Source: Fidelibacterota bacterium SCGC AAA298-D23
Lineage (GTDB): Bacteria; Fidelibacterota; Marinisomatia; Marinisomatales; Marinisomataceae
Length of the DNA stretch: 64,000 nucleotides
Direction: 5' to 3'
NCBI GenBank assembly: GCA_000402655.1
Contig: AQSI01000004.1
Coordinates: 1 to 64,000 of the forward strand
This document shows positions 35,592 through 45,812 of the stretch, piece after piece. Position numbers and translations under genes: made by a program. Within the stretch, counting starts at the first letter, position 1, and each line of letters opens with the position of its first letter. The notes under the pieces were generated by a model that was given only the letters and a program-made list of their open reading frames with translations, made no database searches and was not told where the DNA came from.

Positions 35592-37496
35592 ATGGGTAAA
35601 ATTATTGGTATTGATTTAGGAACAACAAATTCTTGTGTTGCTGTGATGGAAGGTGGAGAACCAACCGTTATCACAAGTCCGGAAGGTGGTAGAACTACTC
35701 CTTCTGTAATCGGTTTTACAAAAGAAGAAAGACTTGTTGGCGATCCGGCAAAAAGACAAGCTGTAACTAATCCAAAGAATACTATTTATTCAATTAAAAG
35801 ATTTATGGGTAGAACCCCAGCTGAAATAAAAAAAGATATTGGAGAAGTTCCATATGAAGTGTCTATTGATGGAAAAAAAATCAATGTTGAGGCTAATGGT
35901 AAAAAATACCAACCTCAAGAAATTAGTGCAATGGTATTGCAAAAAATGAAACAGATGGCTGAACAATATCTTGGAACTACTGTTTCTGATGCTGTGATTA
36001 CGGTCCCAGCTTACTTTAACGATTCTCAAAGAAAAGCAACAAAAGATGCTGGAAAAATTGCAGGTTTAAATGTCAAAAGAATTATCAACGAACCAACTGC
36101 AGCTTCTTTAGCTTATGGTTTTGATAAGAAAAAAGATGAGAAAGTTGCTGTATTTGATCTTGGTGGTGGAACATTTGATATTTCTATTCTTGATATATTA
36201 AATGATGAAGGCCAAAGTATTGAAGTAAATGCAAGTAATGGTGATGGAAGACTAGGTGGAGATGACTTTGATCAAAAAGTGGTTGATTGGCTTGCTGAAG
36301 AGTTTAAGAAAAATGAAGGCATTGACTTAAGAAAAGATCCTATGGCTTTACAAAGATTGAAGGAATCAGCTGAGAATGCTAAAAAAGAATTATCATCTTC
36401 AAAGCAAACAGAAATAAATCTTCCGTTCATCACTGCTGATTCTTCTGGTCCCAAACATCTAAATATGACCTTAACAAGAGCAAATTTTGAACAATTAGTT
36501 TCTGATTTAGTTGAAAGAGTGGTAGCACCTTGTAAACAAGCTTTAAAAGATGCAAAACTATCACCATCAGATATTAATGAAGTCATACTCGTTGGAGGAT
36601 CAACTCGAATTCCTGCAATCCAGCAAAAAGTAAAGGAAATCTTTGGAAAAGAACCTAATCAAAGTGTTAATCCTGACGAAGTTGTTGCATTAGGAGCTGC
36701 AATTCAAGGTGGAGTTCTAGCAGGAGATGTTGATGATGTTCTTTTACTTGATGTTACTCCTTTAACATTAGGAATTGAAACAATGGGTGGTGTAGCAACT
36801 CCATTAATTGAAAAAAATACAACTATTCCAACTCAGAAGTCTCAAATTTTTTCAACTGCTGCTGATAATCAACCAATGGTTGAGATACATGTTGTTCAAG
36901 GAGAAAGATCGTTAGCAAAGGATAACAAAAGCCTTGGAAGATTTCATTTAGATGGTATTCCTCCTGCCCCAAGGGGAACCCCTCAAATTGAGGTTTCTTT
37001 TGATATGGATGCTGACGGAATTTTAAATGTAAAAGCAGTAGATAAGGCAACCTCCAAAGAGCAAAGTATTAGAATCGAAGCTCAAAGCGGTTTATCAGAT
37101 CAAGAAATTGAAAAGATGGTAAACGATGCTAAAAAGCATGAAGCAGAAGATAAAGCAAAAAGAGAAGAGATTGACACTAAAAATCAATCCGAACAACTTG
37201 TATTTCAAACTGAAAAACAAATGAAGGATTTAGATGATAAGCTATCAGACGATGATAGAAATGACTTAAATGATGCTTTAGAAAAACTTAAAAAAGCAAA
37301 TGAGTCATCAGTTGTTGAAGACATAAAATCTGAAATGGAAAACTTAAATTCTGTTTGGAGTTCAAAAGCTTCTTCAATGTATGATGCATCAAACGCTAAT
37401 GCTCAAGAGCCTTCTCCACAAGAGGCTGAATCAGTTTCGAAAGAAAAAGACGACAAAAAAATTAAAGAAGCTGATTTTGAAGTAGTTGAAGACTAG
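35592..37496 (+). CDS. dnaK: Molecular chaperone DnaK (Hsp70)
   Basis: DnaK, 634 residues. The ATPase domain starts [20 protein letters not shown] and has [17 protein letters not shown] and [13 protein letters not shown]; the linker [20 protein letters not shown] leads to the peptide-binding domain, a helical lid and an acidic tail ending [15 protein letters not shown] lies six bases before the ATG, one of the strongest ribosome-binding sites in the window. It is not followed by dnaJ or grpE here. Its upstream region has unusual regulatory candidates. Confidence 0.98.
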   Translation: MGKIIGIDLGTTNSCVAVMEGGEPTVITSPEGGRTTPSVIGFTKEERLVGDPAKRQAVTNPKNTIYSIKRFMGRTPAEIKKDIGEVPYEVSIDGKKINVEANGKKYQPQEISAMVLQKMKQMAEQYLGTTVSDAVITVPAYFNDSQRKATKDAGKIAGLNVKRIINEPTAASLAYGFDKKKDEKVAVFDLGGGTFDISILDILNDEGQSIEVNASNGDGRLGGDDFDQKVVDWLAEEFKKNEGIDLRKDPMALQRLKESAENAKKELSSSKQTEINLPFITADSSGPKHLNMTLTRANFEQLVSDLVERVVAPCKQALKDAKLSPSDINEVILVGGSTRIPAIQQKVKEIFGKEPNQSVNPDEVVALGAAIQGGVLAGDVDDVLLLDVTPLTLGIETMGGVATPLIEKNTTIPTQKSQIFSTAADNQPMVEIHVVQGERSLAKDNKSLGRFHLDGIPPAPRGTPQIEVSFDMDADGILNVKAVDKATSKEQSIRIEAQSGLSDQEIEKMVNDAKKHEAEDKAKREEIDTKNQSEQLVFQTEKQMKDLDDKLSDDDRNDLNDALEKLKKANESSVVEDIKSEMENLNSVWSSKASSMYDASNANAQEPSPQEAESVSKEKDDKKIKEADFEVVED

Positions 37497-37539
37497 TTTT
37501 AGATTTTTTATTAATCTATAATTACTTAGTTTTTCAACT

Positions 37540-38739
37540 ATGAATAGCACTGTTTTAAAGATTTTAAAAACAATTATAAGCGTTACTGCAGCATTTGTTG
37601 GATTTACGTTCATTGTAATAATTGCTTTTTACTTTTATCTATCAGATGGAGTAGAATTTGATTTAAACAAGTCCAACCAAACTTTAAGTAGTTTAACAAA
37701 TAGATTTGAAATTGATTTTAGCAATAATTCAACTATTTACTTTAAAGCAAGAGAAGAAAATATAGATACTTATATTACACTTGAAAATGCTATAATAAAA
37801 CGTTCTGGAAACATTCTTATAAATGCAGAAAATATCACCGTAAATACTACTTTAAATTTTACTAAAACATTGCAATTTGTTTATGAGATTATTCTAAATA
37901 ACAATACTGATTTAAATTTAATCAATCCTGTTAGTATAAAGTTAAAAAATCCAACTTTTGATTTAGCAAGTGTTGAAAATCAAGATACAGAAATAAATAA
38001 AAGTGAAAGATATTTTCCAGTAACGATAAAGGCTGAAAATGGAAATTTGATTGATGGTAATGTTGAAATTGGTCAGTTTGATTTTTTTCTAAATATTAAT
38101 CAGTACTCTCAAAATTCTTCCTTAGAAAAATATAAGATTCGCTTAAAGTCATCTCAAAATTTTCCTGTAAGTTATATTGCTCAATTTTTCCAAGATGTTG
38201 AAAGTATCGGTGATAAAAAGGAAACAATATCTTTTGATATAACGCTTGAAGATGAATATGCAAATAATGATGATATTTCACAAAAGCTTAACGGTGTTTT
38301 TCAGATTAGAAATACAACTATGAGATTAAAAACATTTCCTGTACAGTTAAAGCCTGAGCCAATTAGAAGATTAAATTTAGATTTAAACATCAATGATAAT
38401 ATCGGTCAAGCTAACTTAGTTGGGACATTATATAATCCTAAAAAAAGTTTAGGTTTGCAAACAGAACCTAATCTTCAAATAGGAGGTACTTTAAATTTTA
38501 AGGAAATACTGAAACCTGAACTTAATTTAATCGTTAATGGTTATGATATATACTTTGCTAAACTTGAAAATTTAAATTTGAATGGGGTAACTGACTTAAC
38601 AGTCTCAATAATTGGTAAAAATGTATTAGATTTACAAGGTTCTTTAAAAATTAAAAAAAGTAATGGGTTTTTAGTACCTTTATCAGATACAGAATTTGAA
38701 ACAAAACATAGAATAAGAAATATTGATGAAAAAAAATGA
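37540..38739 (+). CDS. Hypothetical membrane-anchored AsmA-like protein
   Basis: A 399-residue protein: one N-terminal membrane helix (about 12-35), then a long region rich in beta-strand patterns, Asn, Ile and Leu (LNLDLNINDNIGQANLVGTL, LTVSIIGKNVLDLQGSLKIK). This resembles the repetitive periplasmic beta-structure of AsmA/TamB-like proteins, but no firm family motif was found. The last 14 bp overlap the MoxR gene, so it may be the first member of that operon. Function unknown. Confidence 0.6.
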   Translation: MNSTVLKILKTIISVTAAFVGFTFIVIIAFYFYLSDGVEFDLNKSNQTLSSLTNRFEIDFSNNSTIYFKAREENIDTYITLENAIIKRSGNILINAENITVNTTLNFTKTLQFVYEIILNNNTDLNLINPVSIKLKNPTFDLASVENQDTEINKSERYFPVTIKAENGNLIDGNVEIGQFDFFLNINQYSQNSSLEKYKIRLKSSQNFPVSYIAQFFQDVESIGDKKETISFDITLEDEYANNDDISQKLNGVFQIRNTTMRLKTFPVQLKPEPIRRLNLDLNINDNIGQANLVGTLYNPKKSLGLQTEPNLQIGGTLNFKEILKPELNLIVNGYDIYFAKLENLNLNGVTDLTVSIIGKNVLDLQGSLKIKKSNGFLVPLSDTEFETKHRIRNIDEKK

Positions 38740-39718
38740 ATTAGATAGACTGAACTCAAAAATCCAACAAAAATCTACTTTTGTTGAATCTTTAAGAGAA
38801 AGCATTTCTGAGATCATTGTTGGACAGAATGATCTAATTGATAAAATTCTTATTTCAATCATATCTAATGGTCACATACTTCTTGAGGGAGTTCCTGGGC
38901 TTGCTAAAACTTTAACAATTAATACTGTAGCTAATTTAATTAATGCAGAATTTAAGAGAATACAGTTCACTCCAGATATGTTACCTTCAGATTTATTAGG
39001 TACTCTGATTTACAATCAAAAAACCGGCGAATTTAATACCAAAAAAGGTCCAATTTTTTCTAACATAATTTTAGCAGATGAAATTAATCGTGCTCCGTCA
39101 AAAGTGCAAAGCGCATTATTGGAATCAATGCAAGAAAAGCAGGTTACTATTGGTGACGATACTTTTAAACTAGCAAAACCTTTTTTAGTTTTAGCAACAC
39201 AGAATCCAATTGAGCAAGAAGGTACATACCCACTCCCGGAAGCTCAGGTTGATAGATTCATGATGAAGGTGATTGTAGATTATCCTTCAATTGAAGAAGA
39301 AAAAGAAATCATTAGTAGAGCTAACACTCAAAATGATAAAAAAATTAAATCTGTAGTTAAAGCAAAAACAATTCTTGAAGCTCAAAATCTTGTAAATGAT
39401 ATATATATTGATTCTAAAATTTCAGAATATATTTTGAAAATAGTTTTTGCTACAAGAGTTCCTGAACAATTTAATTTATCAAAATTAGCTGATTTAATTT
39501 CTTTTGGTGCATCTCCGAGAGCATCTATTAATTTGGTTTTAGCTTCCAAGGCCAAAGCATTTATTGATGGAAGAGGATATGTTATACCCGAAGATGTAAA
39601 ATATGTTGCAAAGGATATTTTAAGACATAGAATTTTACTTTCATATGAGGCTGAGGCAGAAGAAATTACTTCAGAAGATATTGTTGATCAATTACTTCAA
39701 GAAGTACCAGTACCTTAG
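38726..39718 (+). CDS. MoxR-family AAA+ ATPase
   Basis: A 330-residue MoxR ATPase. Walker A is LEGVPGLAKTLTINT (about residue 50), the following FKRIQFTPDMLPSDLLG and Walker B IILADEINRAPSKVQSALLE are family signatures, and TQNPIEQEGTYPLPEAQVDR is sensor 1. MoxR proteins act as chaperones with von Willebrand-type partner proteins, here probably the DUF58 protein next door. ATG 38726 is preferred to the TTG one codon earlier. Confidence 0.93.
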   Translation: MKKNELDRLNSKIQQKSTFVESLRESISEIIVGQNDLIDKILISIISNGHILLEGVPGLAKTLTINTVANLINAEFKRIQFTPDMLPSDLLGTLIYNQKTGEFNTKKGPIFSNIILADEINRAPSKVQSALLESMQEKQVTIGDDTFKLAKPFLVLATQNPIEQEGTYPLPEAQVDRFMMKVIVDYPSIEEEKEIISRANTQNDKKIKSVVKAKTILEAQNLVNDIYIDSKISEYILKIVFATRVPEQFNLSKLADLISFGASPRASINLVLASKAKAFIDGRGYVIPEDVKYVAKDILRHRILLSYEAEAEEITSEDIVDQLLQEVPVP

Positions 39719-39725
39719 TTTTGTA

Positions 39726-40604
39726 ATGTCAAAAGAAATACTTAAAAAAGTTCGTCAAATTGAAATAAGAACAAAAAATATTGTAAATGATTTCTTTGGC
39801 GGTGATTATCACTCAAATTTTAAAGGAAGAGGTATGACCTTTTCTGAAGTAAGAGAGTATGTTCCTGGAGATGATGTAAGATCTATTGATTGGAATGTAA
39901 CTGCAAGAACTGGAAAGCCTCACCTTAAAATTTTTGAAGAAGAACGAGAGCTGTCCGTTTTAATTCTTATAGATGTAAGCAGTTCTGGTGTTTTTGGTTC
40001 AAAAAAGAATTTAAAAATTGATTTAGGTGTGGAGATTGCAGCTATGTTAAGTTTTTCGGCAATAAAAAATAATGATAAGGTTGGACTTGCCTTATTTAGC
40101 GATAAAATTGAAAAATATATTCCACCTAAAAAAGGTAAGAAACACGTTCTCAGACTTATAACAGATATTGTAAATCATGATTTTGAAAATAGCAATAAAC
40201 GTACTTCAATTAAGACTGCAATTGATTTTGCAAATAAAATATCTAAACGAAAGAGTGTCATTTTTCTTATTTCAGATTTTATTGATGATAATTTTTGGAA
40301 TGAGCTAAAATTTTTAAATTTTAAAAATGATGTTATTGGACTTCAAATATATGATTCATATGAACGTAACTTCCCTAATTTAGGAATAATCAATATTCAT
40401 GATTCTGAAACTGGCGAAAATACCTGGATTGATACAACTAATAAAAAAATCAGAGATAAATTTCAAAAAAATTCGATTGAAAAACTCAATAGTTTTTCCA
40501 AAAAATGTAAGAATATTGGTTTTGACTTGATTCAAATCAGTACTGATGATGATTATATAAAATTTCTCATGCAATTTTTTAGGTCAAGAGCAAATAGAAG
40601 CTAA
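39726..40604 (+). CDS. DUF58 domain protein, MoxR partner
   Basis: A 292-residue DUF58 protein with a vWA-like fold. Key segments are FSEVREYVPGDDVRSIDWNV and RTGKPHLKIFEEERELSV (the DUF58 signature), then a MIDAS-like LILIDVSSSG and FLISDFIDD. The true start is ATG 39726; in-frame ATGs further upstream lie in moxR. MoxR, DUF58 and a BatD-like protein often form one operon linked to envelope stress and cell integrity. It overlaps the next gene by one base. Confidence 0.9.
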   Translation: MSKEILKKVRQIEIRTKNIVNDFFGGDYHSNFKGRGMTFSEVREYVPGDDVRSIDWNVTARTGKPHLKIFEEERELSVLILIDVSSSGVFGSKKNLKIDLGVEIAAMLSFSAIKNNDKVGLALFSDKIEKYIPPKKGKKHVLRLITDIVNHDFENSNKRTSIKTAIDFANKISKRKSVIFLISDFIDDNFWNELKFLNFKNDVIGLQIYDSYERNFPNLGIINIHDSETGENTWIDTTNKKIRDKFQKNSIEKLNSFSKKCKNIGFDLIQISTDDDYIKFLMQFFRSRANRS

Positions 40605-41467
40605 TGAAAATTTATACTTTAATTTTTTTATTTATTTTAGGTGCTTGTAATATTGATTCTAGAAATCCTAACATATCATTTGAAACAATACCCAAAAAAG
40701 CAAAAATTGGATATCCAATTAATCATAAAGTTACGATAAATGACCTAGGAGAAATATTTACTTTAAATTCAGTTGTATGGGAAGACTCTTCAGCCTGGTT
40801 ATCAGACTCTTCAAAAGTTTTTATTACAAAATCTCAAGTTGACACTTTAAGTAATTCAATATTATTAAATTACCAAATCACTTTTTGGGATTCTGGTAAT
40901 GTGGAAATACCACCATTGTATGCATTTTTAAGCTTTCCAGATTCATCAGAAGCCACAATACTAAAAACAGATACATCGTATGTTTATATATCGTCAATTT
41001 TAGACACTACAATGACGACTGTTCTCCCTGATAAATCTATAAAAGAGATAAAATTTCCAATAGAAAGATTAAGACTTTTTGCTTATTTCATTTTAGCATC
41101 GTTGATTTTATTCGTTATTTATTTGTTCAGATCAAGAAATGGTAAAAGATTTTCCAAAAAGAAGTTTTTTAATTTTAATCCAAAATCCAAAGCAATAAAA
41201 GAAGTTGAAGAAATTGATTTGGAAATAGATTCTGATGAGTTTTTTATTAAAATTTCTGACATATTAAGAAAATATTTTCAGAATAATTTTTATATAATAT
41301 CATTTGAAATGACTTCAGCTGAGCTTAAAGATTTTTTTAAGGATAAAGATTTAAACAACCTATTGGATCGAATTGATCAGGTAAAATTTGCCCAAAAAAC
41401 TTCAAGCAAAAAAGAAAAAGAAGATATTTTAAAATTGTTGAAAAAAGTTATAAGAAAACTTCTTTAA
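40604..41467 (+). CDS. Putative BatD/DUF4381-like lipoprotein of MoxR operon
   Basis: A 287-residue protein with a lipoprotein signal (FLFILGAC, Cys about residue 15), an extracytoplasmic beta-rich domain, a membrane helix near 153-173 (LFAYFILASLILFVIYLF) and a basic cytoplasmic tail with IDSDEFFIKISDILRKYFQ and a lysine-rich end. The layout resembles BatD/DUF4381 proteins next to MoxR and DUF58 genes. No specific motif settles it, so the call is context-led. It ends 27 bp before efp. Confidence 0.65.
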   Translation: MKIYTLIFLFILGACNIDSRNPNISFETIPKKAKIGYPINHKVTINDLGEIFTLNSVVWEDSSAWLSDSSKVFITKSQVDTLSNSILLNYQITFWDSGNVEIPPLYAFLSFPDSSEATILKTDTSYVYISSILDTTMTTVLPDKSIKEIKFPIERLRLFAYFILASLILFVIYLFRSRNGKRFSKKKFFNFNPKSKAIKEVEEIDLEIDSDEFFIKISDILRKYFQNNFYIISFEMTSAELKDFFKDKDLNNLLDRIDQVKFAQKTSSKKEKEDILKLLKKVIRKLL

Positions 41468-41494
41468 AGCAATTAATTCATTAAATTTATAAAC

Positions 41495-42058
41495 ATGAGT
41501 ACTACAGCTGATATTAGAAATGGAGCAGTTATTAGTTTTAAAAACGCCCGCATGAAAATAGTTGAATTTCAACATGTAAAACCTGGTAAAGGCCCCGCAT
41601 TTGTGAGAACTAAGCTAAAAGATATTCAATCTGGAAAAATAATTGATCATACCTTCAATTCAGGTGCTAAAATTGAATTTATAAGAGTGTCATCTAAAAA
41701 ATTTCAATATCTATATAAGGATGGAGATAGCTTCATTTTTATGGATAACAATACCTATGATCAGGTTCAGGTTGATAAAGTATTAATTGATGATAGTCAT
41801 TTCTTCATTAAAGAGGGTGATAATATTGAGATTTCTTTTGATGGAGAAGAGATTATAAGTCTACTTTTACCTTCAAAAACAGTACTTAAAGTTATTCAAA
41901 CAGATCCAGGGCATAAGGGAAACACTGCAACTAATGCTTTAAAGCCAGCTACTTTAGAAACTGGACTTGAGGTTCAGGTTCCTTTATTTATAAATGAAGG
42001 AGATTTAGTAAAGATTGATACTAAAGATGGTTCTTATTCGGAAAGAGTCAAGGAATAG
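41495..42058 (+). CDS. efp: Elongation factor P
   Basis: EF-P, 187 residues, relieves ribosomes stalled at proline runs. Three beta-barrel domains of normal length; the tip loop FQHVKPGKGPAFVRTKLKD contains the lysine (GKG) equivalent to E. coli Lys34, so an EpmA-type or other lysine modification, not the arginine-type rhamnosylation, would be expected. The C-terminal DTKDGSYSERVKE end is typical. It sits immediately upstream of accB, an arrangement widespread in bacteria. Confidence 0.96.
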   Translation: MSTTADIRNGAVISFKNARMKIVEFQHVKPGKGPAFVRTKLKDIQSGKIIDHTFNSGAKIEFIRVSSKKFQYLYKDGDSFIFMDNNTYDQVQVDKVLIDDSHFFIKEGDNIEISFDGEEIISLLLPSKTVLKVIQTDPGHKGNTATNALKPATLETGLEVQVPLFINEGDLVKIDTKDGSYSERVKE

Positions 42059-42062
42059 ATAA

Positions 42063-42533
42063 ATGTGGAAAGATAAGATAAAAGAAATTATCTACATGCT
42101 TGAAAATAGTGATGTAAATGAAATTGAAGTAAGATTTTGGTTTAAAAAAATTAAGGTAACAAAAAAACCTCCTGTTTTGAACGTTGATTCAGCTCAACTT
42201 TCATCAGAAAGTCAGAATATTCCGATCCTTGTTAAGCAAGAATCTGACAAACAGGATTCAGAATCCATCAAAGACTCGAAAGAAGTAAATTTAGTTGAAA
42301 TAAAATCTCCTATGCCTGGAACATTTTATTCATCGCCAGATCCAGATTCAGCATCATTTGTAAATATTGGAGACAATGTAAATGCTGGAGATACTGTTTG
42401 TATAGTTGAAGCCATGAAAATAATGAATGAAATTCAGGTTGAAGAATCTGGAATTATTGAAGAAGTCTTAGTTGAAAATTCAAGTCCAGTTGAATTTGGT
42501 CAGGTATTATTTAAATTAAATTCATCTAAATAA
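42063..42533 (+). CDS. accB: Acetyl-CoA carboxylase biotin carboxyl carrier protein
   Basis: AccB, 156 residues. It carries the biotin swung between carboxylase and transferase in fatty-acid synthesis. The biotin site is VEAMKIMNEIQVEESG (usual AMKMMNEI, here Ile in place of one Met), near residue 119. A linker rich in Ser/Gln/Lys precedes the biotinyl domain. Gene order efp-accB-accC, with 2-4 bp gaps, supports one operon. Confidence 0.96.
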   Translation: MWKDKIKEIIYMLENSDVNEIEVRFWFKKIKVTKKPPVLNVDSAQLSSESQNIPILVKQESDKQDSESIKDSKEVNLVEIKSPMPGTFYSSPDPDSASFVNIGDNVNAGDTVCIVEAMKIMNEIQVEESGIIEEVLVENSSPVEFGQVLFKLNSSK

Positions 42534-42535
42534 TC

Positions 42536-43888
42536 ATGTTTGAAAAGATTTTAATTGCTAATAGGGGTGAAATTGCTATTAGAATCATTCGAGCATGCAA
42601 TGAGATGGGTATTAAAACTGTTGCAGTTTATTCAAAAGCAGATAAAAACTCACTTCATGTAAAGTTTGCTGATGAAGCCATTTGCATTGGGGAAGGCCCT
42701 GCTGTTGAAAGTTATCTTAATATACCTAGAATAATTGCAGCTGGGGAAATTACAAATGCAGACGCAATTCATCCTGGATACGGTTTCCTTGCTGAGAATG
42801 CAAAGTTTAGTAAAATTTGTAAAGAAAATGGATTCACCTTTATAGGACCAGATTCAAAAATCATTGACTTGATGGGAGATAAGGTTAATGCTAGGAATAC
42901 AGCAAAAGATGCAGGTTTACCAATTATACCTGGAAGTAATACTTTGTCTTCTGTTGAAGAGCTTTTAGAAATTGCTGAACAAATTGGATATCCTGTAATG
43001 CTTAAAGCCGTAGCAGGCGGCGGCGGTAAAGGTATGCGAGTTATTAACAACGCAAGTGAAGCAGAGAAAGGATTTAATATCATTCAAAATGAAGCTGGAA
43101 TGGCATTTAAAAATTCAGAAATTTATGTTGAAAAATTTGTTGAAAATGGCCGGCATATTGAGGTTCAAATTTTGTCTGACAAATTTGGAAATCATCTTCA
43201 TTTAGGAGAAAGAGAATGTTCAATTCAGAGAAGTAATCAAAAATTAATTGAAGAATCCCCATCTTTATTTGTAGATGATGATTTAAGAAATGATTTAACT
43301 TTAAAGTCATTACAGTTATCAAAAAAAGTTAACTATGTTGGTGCTGGAACAATAGAGTTTTTAGTAGATGATAAGAAAAACTTTTTCTTTATAGAAATGA
43401 ATACAAGAATTCAAGTTGAGCATACTGTAACAGAAATGGTTTATATGATCGATCTTGTAAAAGAACAAATTAGAACCTATGCAGGTATTGAATTGTCTAT
43501 TAAGCAGGAAGATATTCGTATGAATGGCCATGCTATTGAATGTAGAATAAATGCTGAAGACCCATTTAATGATTTCACACCTTCACCAAAGATGATCGAA
43601 TCTTTAAACTTTGCTGGAGGAATTGGAGTAAGGATAGACTCATTTATATATGCAGGATATCAAATTCCAACAAATTATGATTCTATGCTTGGTAAGTTAA
43701 TAGTTCATTCTTCATCGAGGGAAAAAGCATTAGTTAGAATGAAAAGAGCACTTCAAGAAACTTTTATTGATGGTCCTCAAACAACTTTACCGCTTTTAGA
43801 AATGATTTTCGAAAATAAAGACTTTAATAATGGAAATTTTGACATAAATTTTTTAGGTAAATTTTTAAAAAAAATAAAGGAAAAATAA
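42536..43888 (+). CDS. accC: Acetyl-CoA carboxylase biotin carboxylase
   Basis: AccC, 450 residues, carboxylates biotin on AccB using ATP and bicarbonate. ATP-grasp motifs are [68 protein letters not shown] and [17 protein letters not shown]. The C-terminal domain is of ordinary length. No carboxyltransferase subunit lies nearby. The gene is 2 bp after accB and 1 bp before gcvH. Confidence 0.97.
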   Translation: MFEKILIANRGEIAIRIIRACNEMGIKTVAVYSKADKNSLHVKFADEAICIGEGPAVESYLNIPRIIAAGEITNADAIHPGYGFLAENAKFSKICKENGFTFIGPDSKIIDLMGDKVNARNTAKDAGLPIIPGSNTLSSVEELLEIAEQIGYPVMLKAVAGGGGKGMRVINNASEAEKGFNIIQNEAGMAFKNSEIYVEKFVENGRHIEVQILSDKFGNHLHLGERECSIQRSNQKLIEESPSLFVDDDLRNDLTLKSLQLSKKVNYVGAGTIEFLVDDKKNFFFIEMNTRIQVEHTVTEMVYMIDLVKEQIRTYAGIELSIKQEDIRMNGHAIECRINAEDPFNDFTPSPKMIESLNFAGGIGVRIDSFIYAGYQIPTNYDSMLGKLIVHSSSREKALVRMKRALQETFIDGPQTTLPLLEMIFENKDFNNGNFDINFLGKFLKKIKEK

Positions 43889-43889
43889 A

Positions 43890-44267
43890 ATGAATCATCC
43901 TGATAATCTAATGTATACTTCTGAACATGAATGGGTTAAAATTGAAGATAATATAGCTACTGTGGGAATTACTGATTTCGCTCAGGGTGAGCTTGGAGAT
44001 ATAATATTTTTAGAATTTCCTGATATTGATGAAGCATTCAACGAGGGAGATGTTTTTGGTACAATTGAAGCAGTAAAAACAGTATCTGATCTTTTTATGC
44101 CTATTTCAGGAAAGATAGTCGAAGTAAATGAAGAATTGAATGATGAACCAGAAAATGTTAATTCAAGTCCATATGATAGTGGATGGATGGTAAAAATTGA
44201 ATTATCAACGGATAGCAGTACTAGTTCATTACTTGATTCTAAATCCTATGTTGAAATGATAGGGTAA
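43890..44267 (+). CDS. gcvH: Glycine cleavage system H protein
   Basis: GcvH, 125 residues, carries the lipoyl-bound methylamine in glycine decarboxylation. The lipoylation motif is [18 protein letters not shown] (Lys about residue 64), and [20 protein letters not shown] and the [19 protein letters not shown] segment are typical. The T, P and L proteins are not in this window, so the gene is detached from its partners; lipoyl relay to other enzymes is another known role in some bacteria. Confidence 0.96.
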   Translation: MNHPDNLMYTSEHEWVKIEDNIATVGITDFAQGELGDIIFLEFPDIDEAFNEGDVFGTIEAVKTVSDLFMPISGKIVEVNEELNDEPENVNSSPYDSGWMVKIELSTDSSTSSLLDSKSYVEMIG

Positions 44268-44269
44268 TT

Positions 44270-45178
44270 ATGCTTAAAAACTTAGAGCATTTCGTTCAAG
44301 TTTTAAAAATTGAAAAAAATCATTCTTCTAATACAATAAATTCTTATTTATCTGATATCAAATCTTTTGAAAAATATTTAATTAAAAGAAGAATAACATT
44401 TAAAAAGATTATAAATGAATCTGATGTCATCAAAAAATATTTTAGATATTTAAGCCGAAGTAATATATCCTCTACATCAATAAAAAGGAAGTATTCATCT
44501 TTATCATCATATTTTTCTTATCTAATTGATAGAAAAATAATTAAAAAAAATCCACTAAATGGTATTTATACACCAAAATTAATTAAAAAATTACCTACAG
44601 TACTATCTGTCGAAGAAATCAAAAAAATATTTAAACAATCTGAAAATACAGATAACGAACTTTTAGGTCTGAGAGATAGATGTATTATCGAATTACTATA
44701 TTCTTGCGGTTTAAGAGTAAGTGAATTGTGTTCACTCAGGGTTAATAATTTACAATTTGATTCTAATGTTATTCGCTTTTTCGGAAAAGGTAACAAGGAA
44801 AGAATAATTCCTTTAACTTTTTATGCAAAAGAATGGTTAGAGAAATATTTATATCAATCAAGACAAATTCTCTCAAATAGAAAATCATCTGAGCAAAAAT
44901 TTGTATTTTTGAGTAATAATGGAAAAAGGTTAACTAGAGCTGCTATTTGGCAATCTGTCAAAAAATATGTAAAGGCTGCTGGAATTGTTAAAACTGTTTC
45001 ACCTCATACCTTTAGACATTCATTTGCTACTCATCTTGTTGATGGCGGAGCAAATTTAATTGAAATTCAGAAGTTGCTTGGTCATTCTGATATTTCAACA
45101 ACAGAAATATATGTTCATCTATCAAAAGAGTTTATAGACAGTGAATACATGAAAGCTTTTGATAAAAAGAAGAATTAA
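44270..45178 (+). CDS. Tyrosine recombinase XerC/XerD-like
   Basis: A 302-residue site-specific recombinase. The N-terminal SAM-like core-binding domain (NTINSYLSDIKSFEKYL) precedes the catalytic domain with the catalytic residues in SCGLRVSELCSL (Arg), GKGNKERIIPL (Lys), HTFRHSFATHLVD (His, Arg), GHSDISTTEIYVH (His, Tyr). Length and motif spacing fit XerC/XerD, which resolve chromosome dimers at dif. The housekeeping neighbours argue against a phage or integron integrase. XerC versus XerD cannot be decided here. Confidence 0.9.
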   Translation: MLKNLEHFVQVLKIEKNHSSNTINSYLSDIKSFEKYLIKRRITFKKIINESDVIKKYFRYLSRSNISSTSIKRKYSSLSSYFSYLIDRKIIKKNPLNGIYTPKLIKKLPTVLSVEEIKKIFKQSENTDNELLGLRDRCIIELLYSCGLRVSELCSLRVNNLQFDSNVIRFFGKGNKERIIPLTFYAKEWLEKYLYQSRQILSNRKSSEQKFVFLSNNGKRLTRAAIWQSVKKYVKAAGIVKTVSPHTFRHSFATHLVDGGANLIEIQKLLGHSDISTTEIYVHLSKEFIDSEYMKAFDKKKN

Positions 45179-45191
45179 TTATCTTTAATGT

Positions 45192-45812
45192 ATGGGAATA
45201 GCAAGTTTACCTTTAGAAATACAATTGATTTTAGTGCCTACAATATTGTTTGCACTCACTTTTCATGAATATGCTCATGCAAGAGTAGCATATCTTCTTG
45301 GAGATTACACTTCATACTATCAAAATCGCATGAACTTAAATCCTTTTAATCATTTAGATCCATTCGGTACTTTTGCTCTTTATTTTTTAGGTTTTGGATG
45401 GGCAAAACCTGTTCCGGTTGTTATACAAAATTTAAAAAATCCTAGAACTGATATGATGATGATTGCTATGGCTGGACCTGCATCAAACATGTTCCTAGCT
45501 TGTCTTGCATCAATTATTTATCGATTAAATTTTTACTTTCAGTTTAGTGAAGAAGTAATTTTTCCTTTAGAAATTTTTATTCAAATTAATATTGTTTTAG
45601 CTGTTTTTAATTTGCTTCCTATAAACCCCCTAGATGGTTCAAGAATTCTTCCATTGTTGGTTAAAAACCCAAGAACGCTTTATAATATTGAAGTTTATGG
45701 ACCTAGAATTTTAATTGGACTAATTATTTTAAATTTGATAGGTGTTCCTATTTTATCAACAATAATTTTAACCCCTGTATCTATTATTTTCTACTTACTT
45801 ACAGGTGCATAA
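45192..45812 (+). CDS. Site-2 protease-like M50 family peptidase
   Basis: A 206-residue membrane metallopeptidase with about five hydrophobic segments. The zinc motif is FHEYAHARVAYLLGD (HExxH), DPFGTFALYFLGFGWAKPVPV is typical of the small M50 (YwhC-like) subfamily, and NLLPINPLDGSR provides the third metal ligand Asp. There is no PDZ domain. The substrate is unknown. Its stop is followed directly by the TTG start of miaA. Confidence 0.9.
   Translation: MGIASLPLEIQLILVPTILFALTFHEYAHARVAYLLGDYTSYYQNRMNLNPFNHLDPFGTFALYFLGFGWAKPVPVVIQNLKNPRTDMMMIAMAGPASNMFLACLASIIYRLNFYFQFSEEVIFPLEIFIQINIVLAVFNLLPINPLDGSRILPLLVKNPRTLYNIEVYGPRILIGLIILNLIGVPILSTIILTPVSIIFYLLTGA

Noticed and set aside
44270..45178. 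Phage or integron integrase
   Set aside because: The recombinase has Xer-type length and motifs, sits in a housekeeping operon and has no att sites, tRNA or phage genes nearby.
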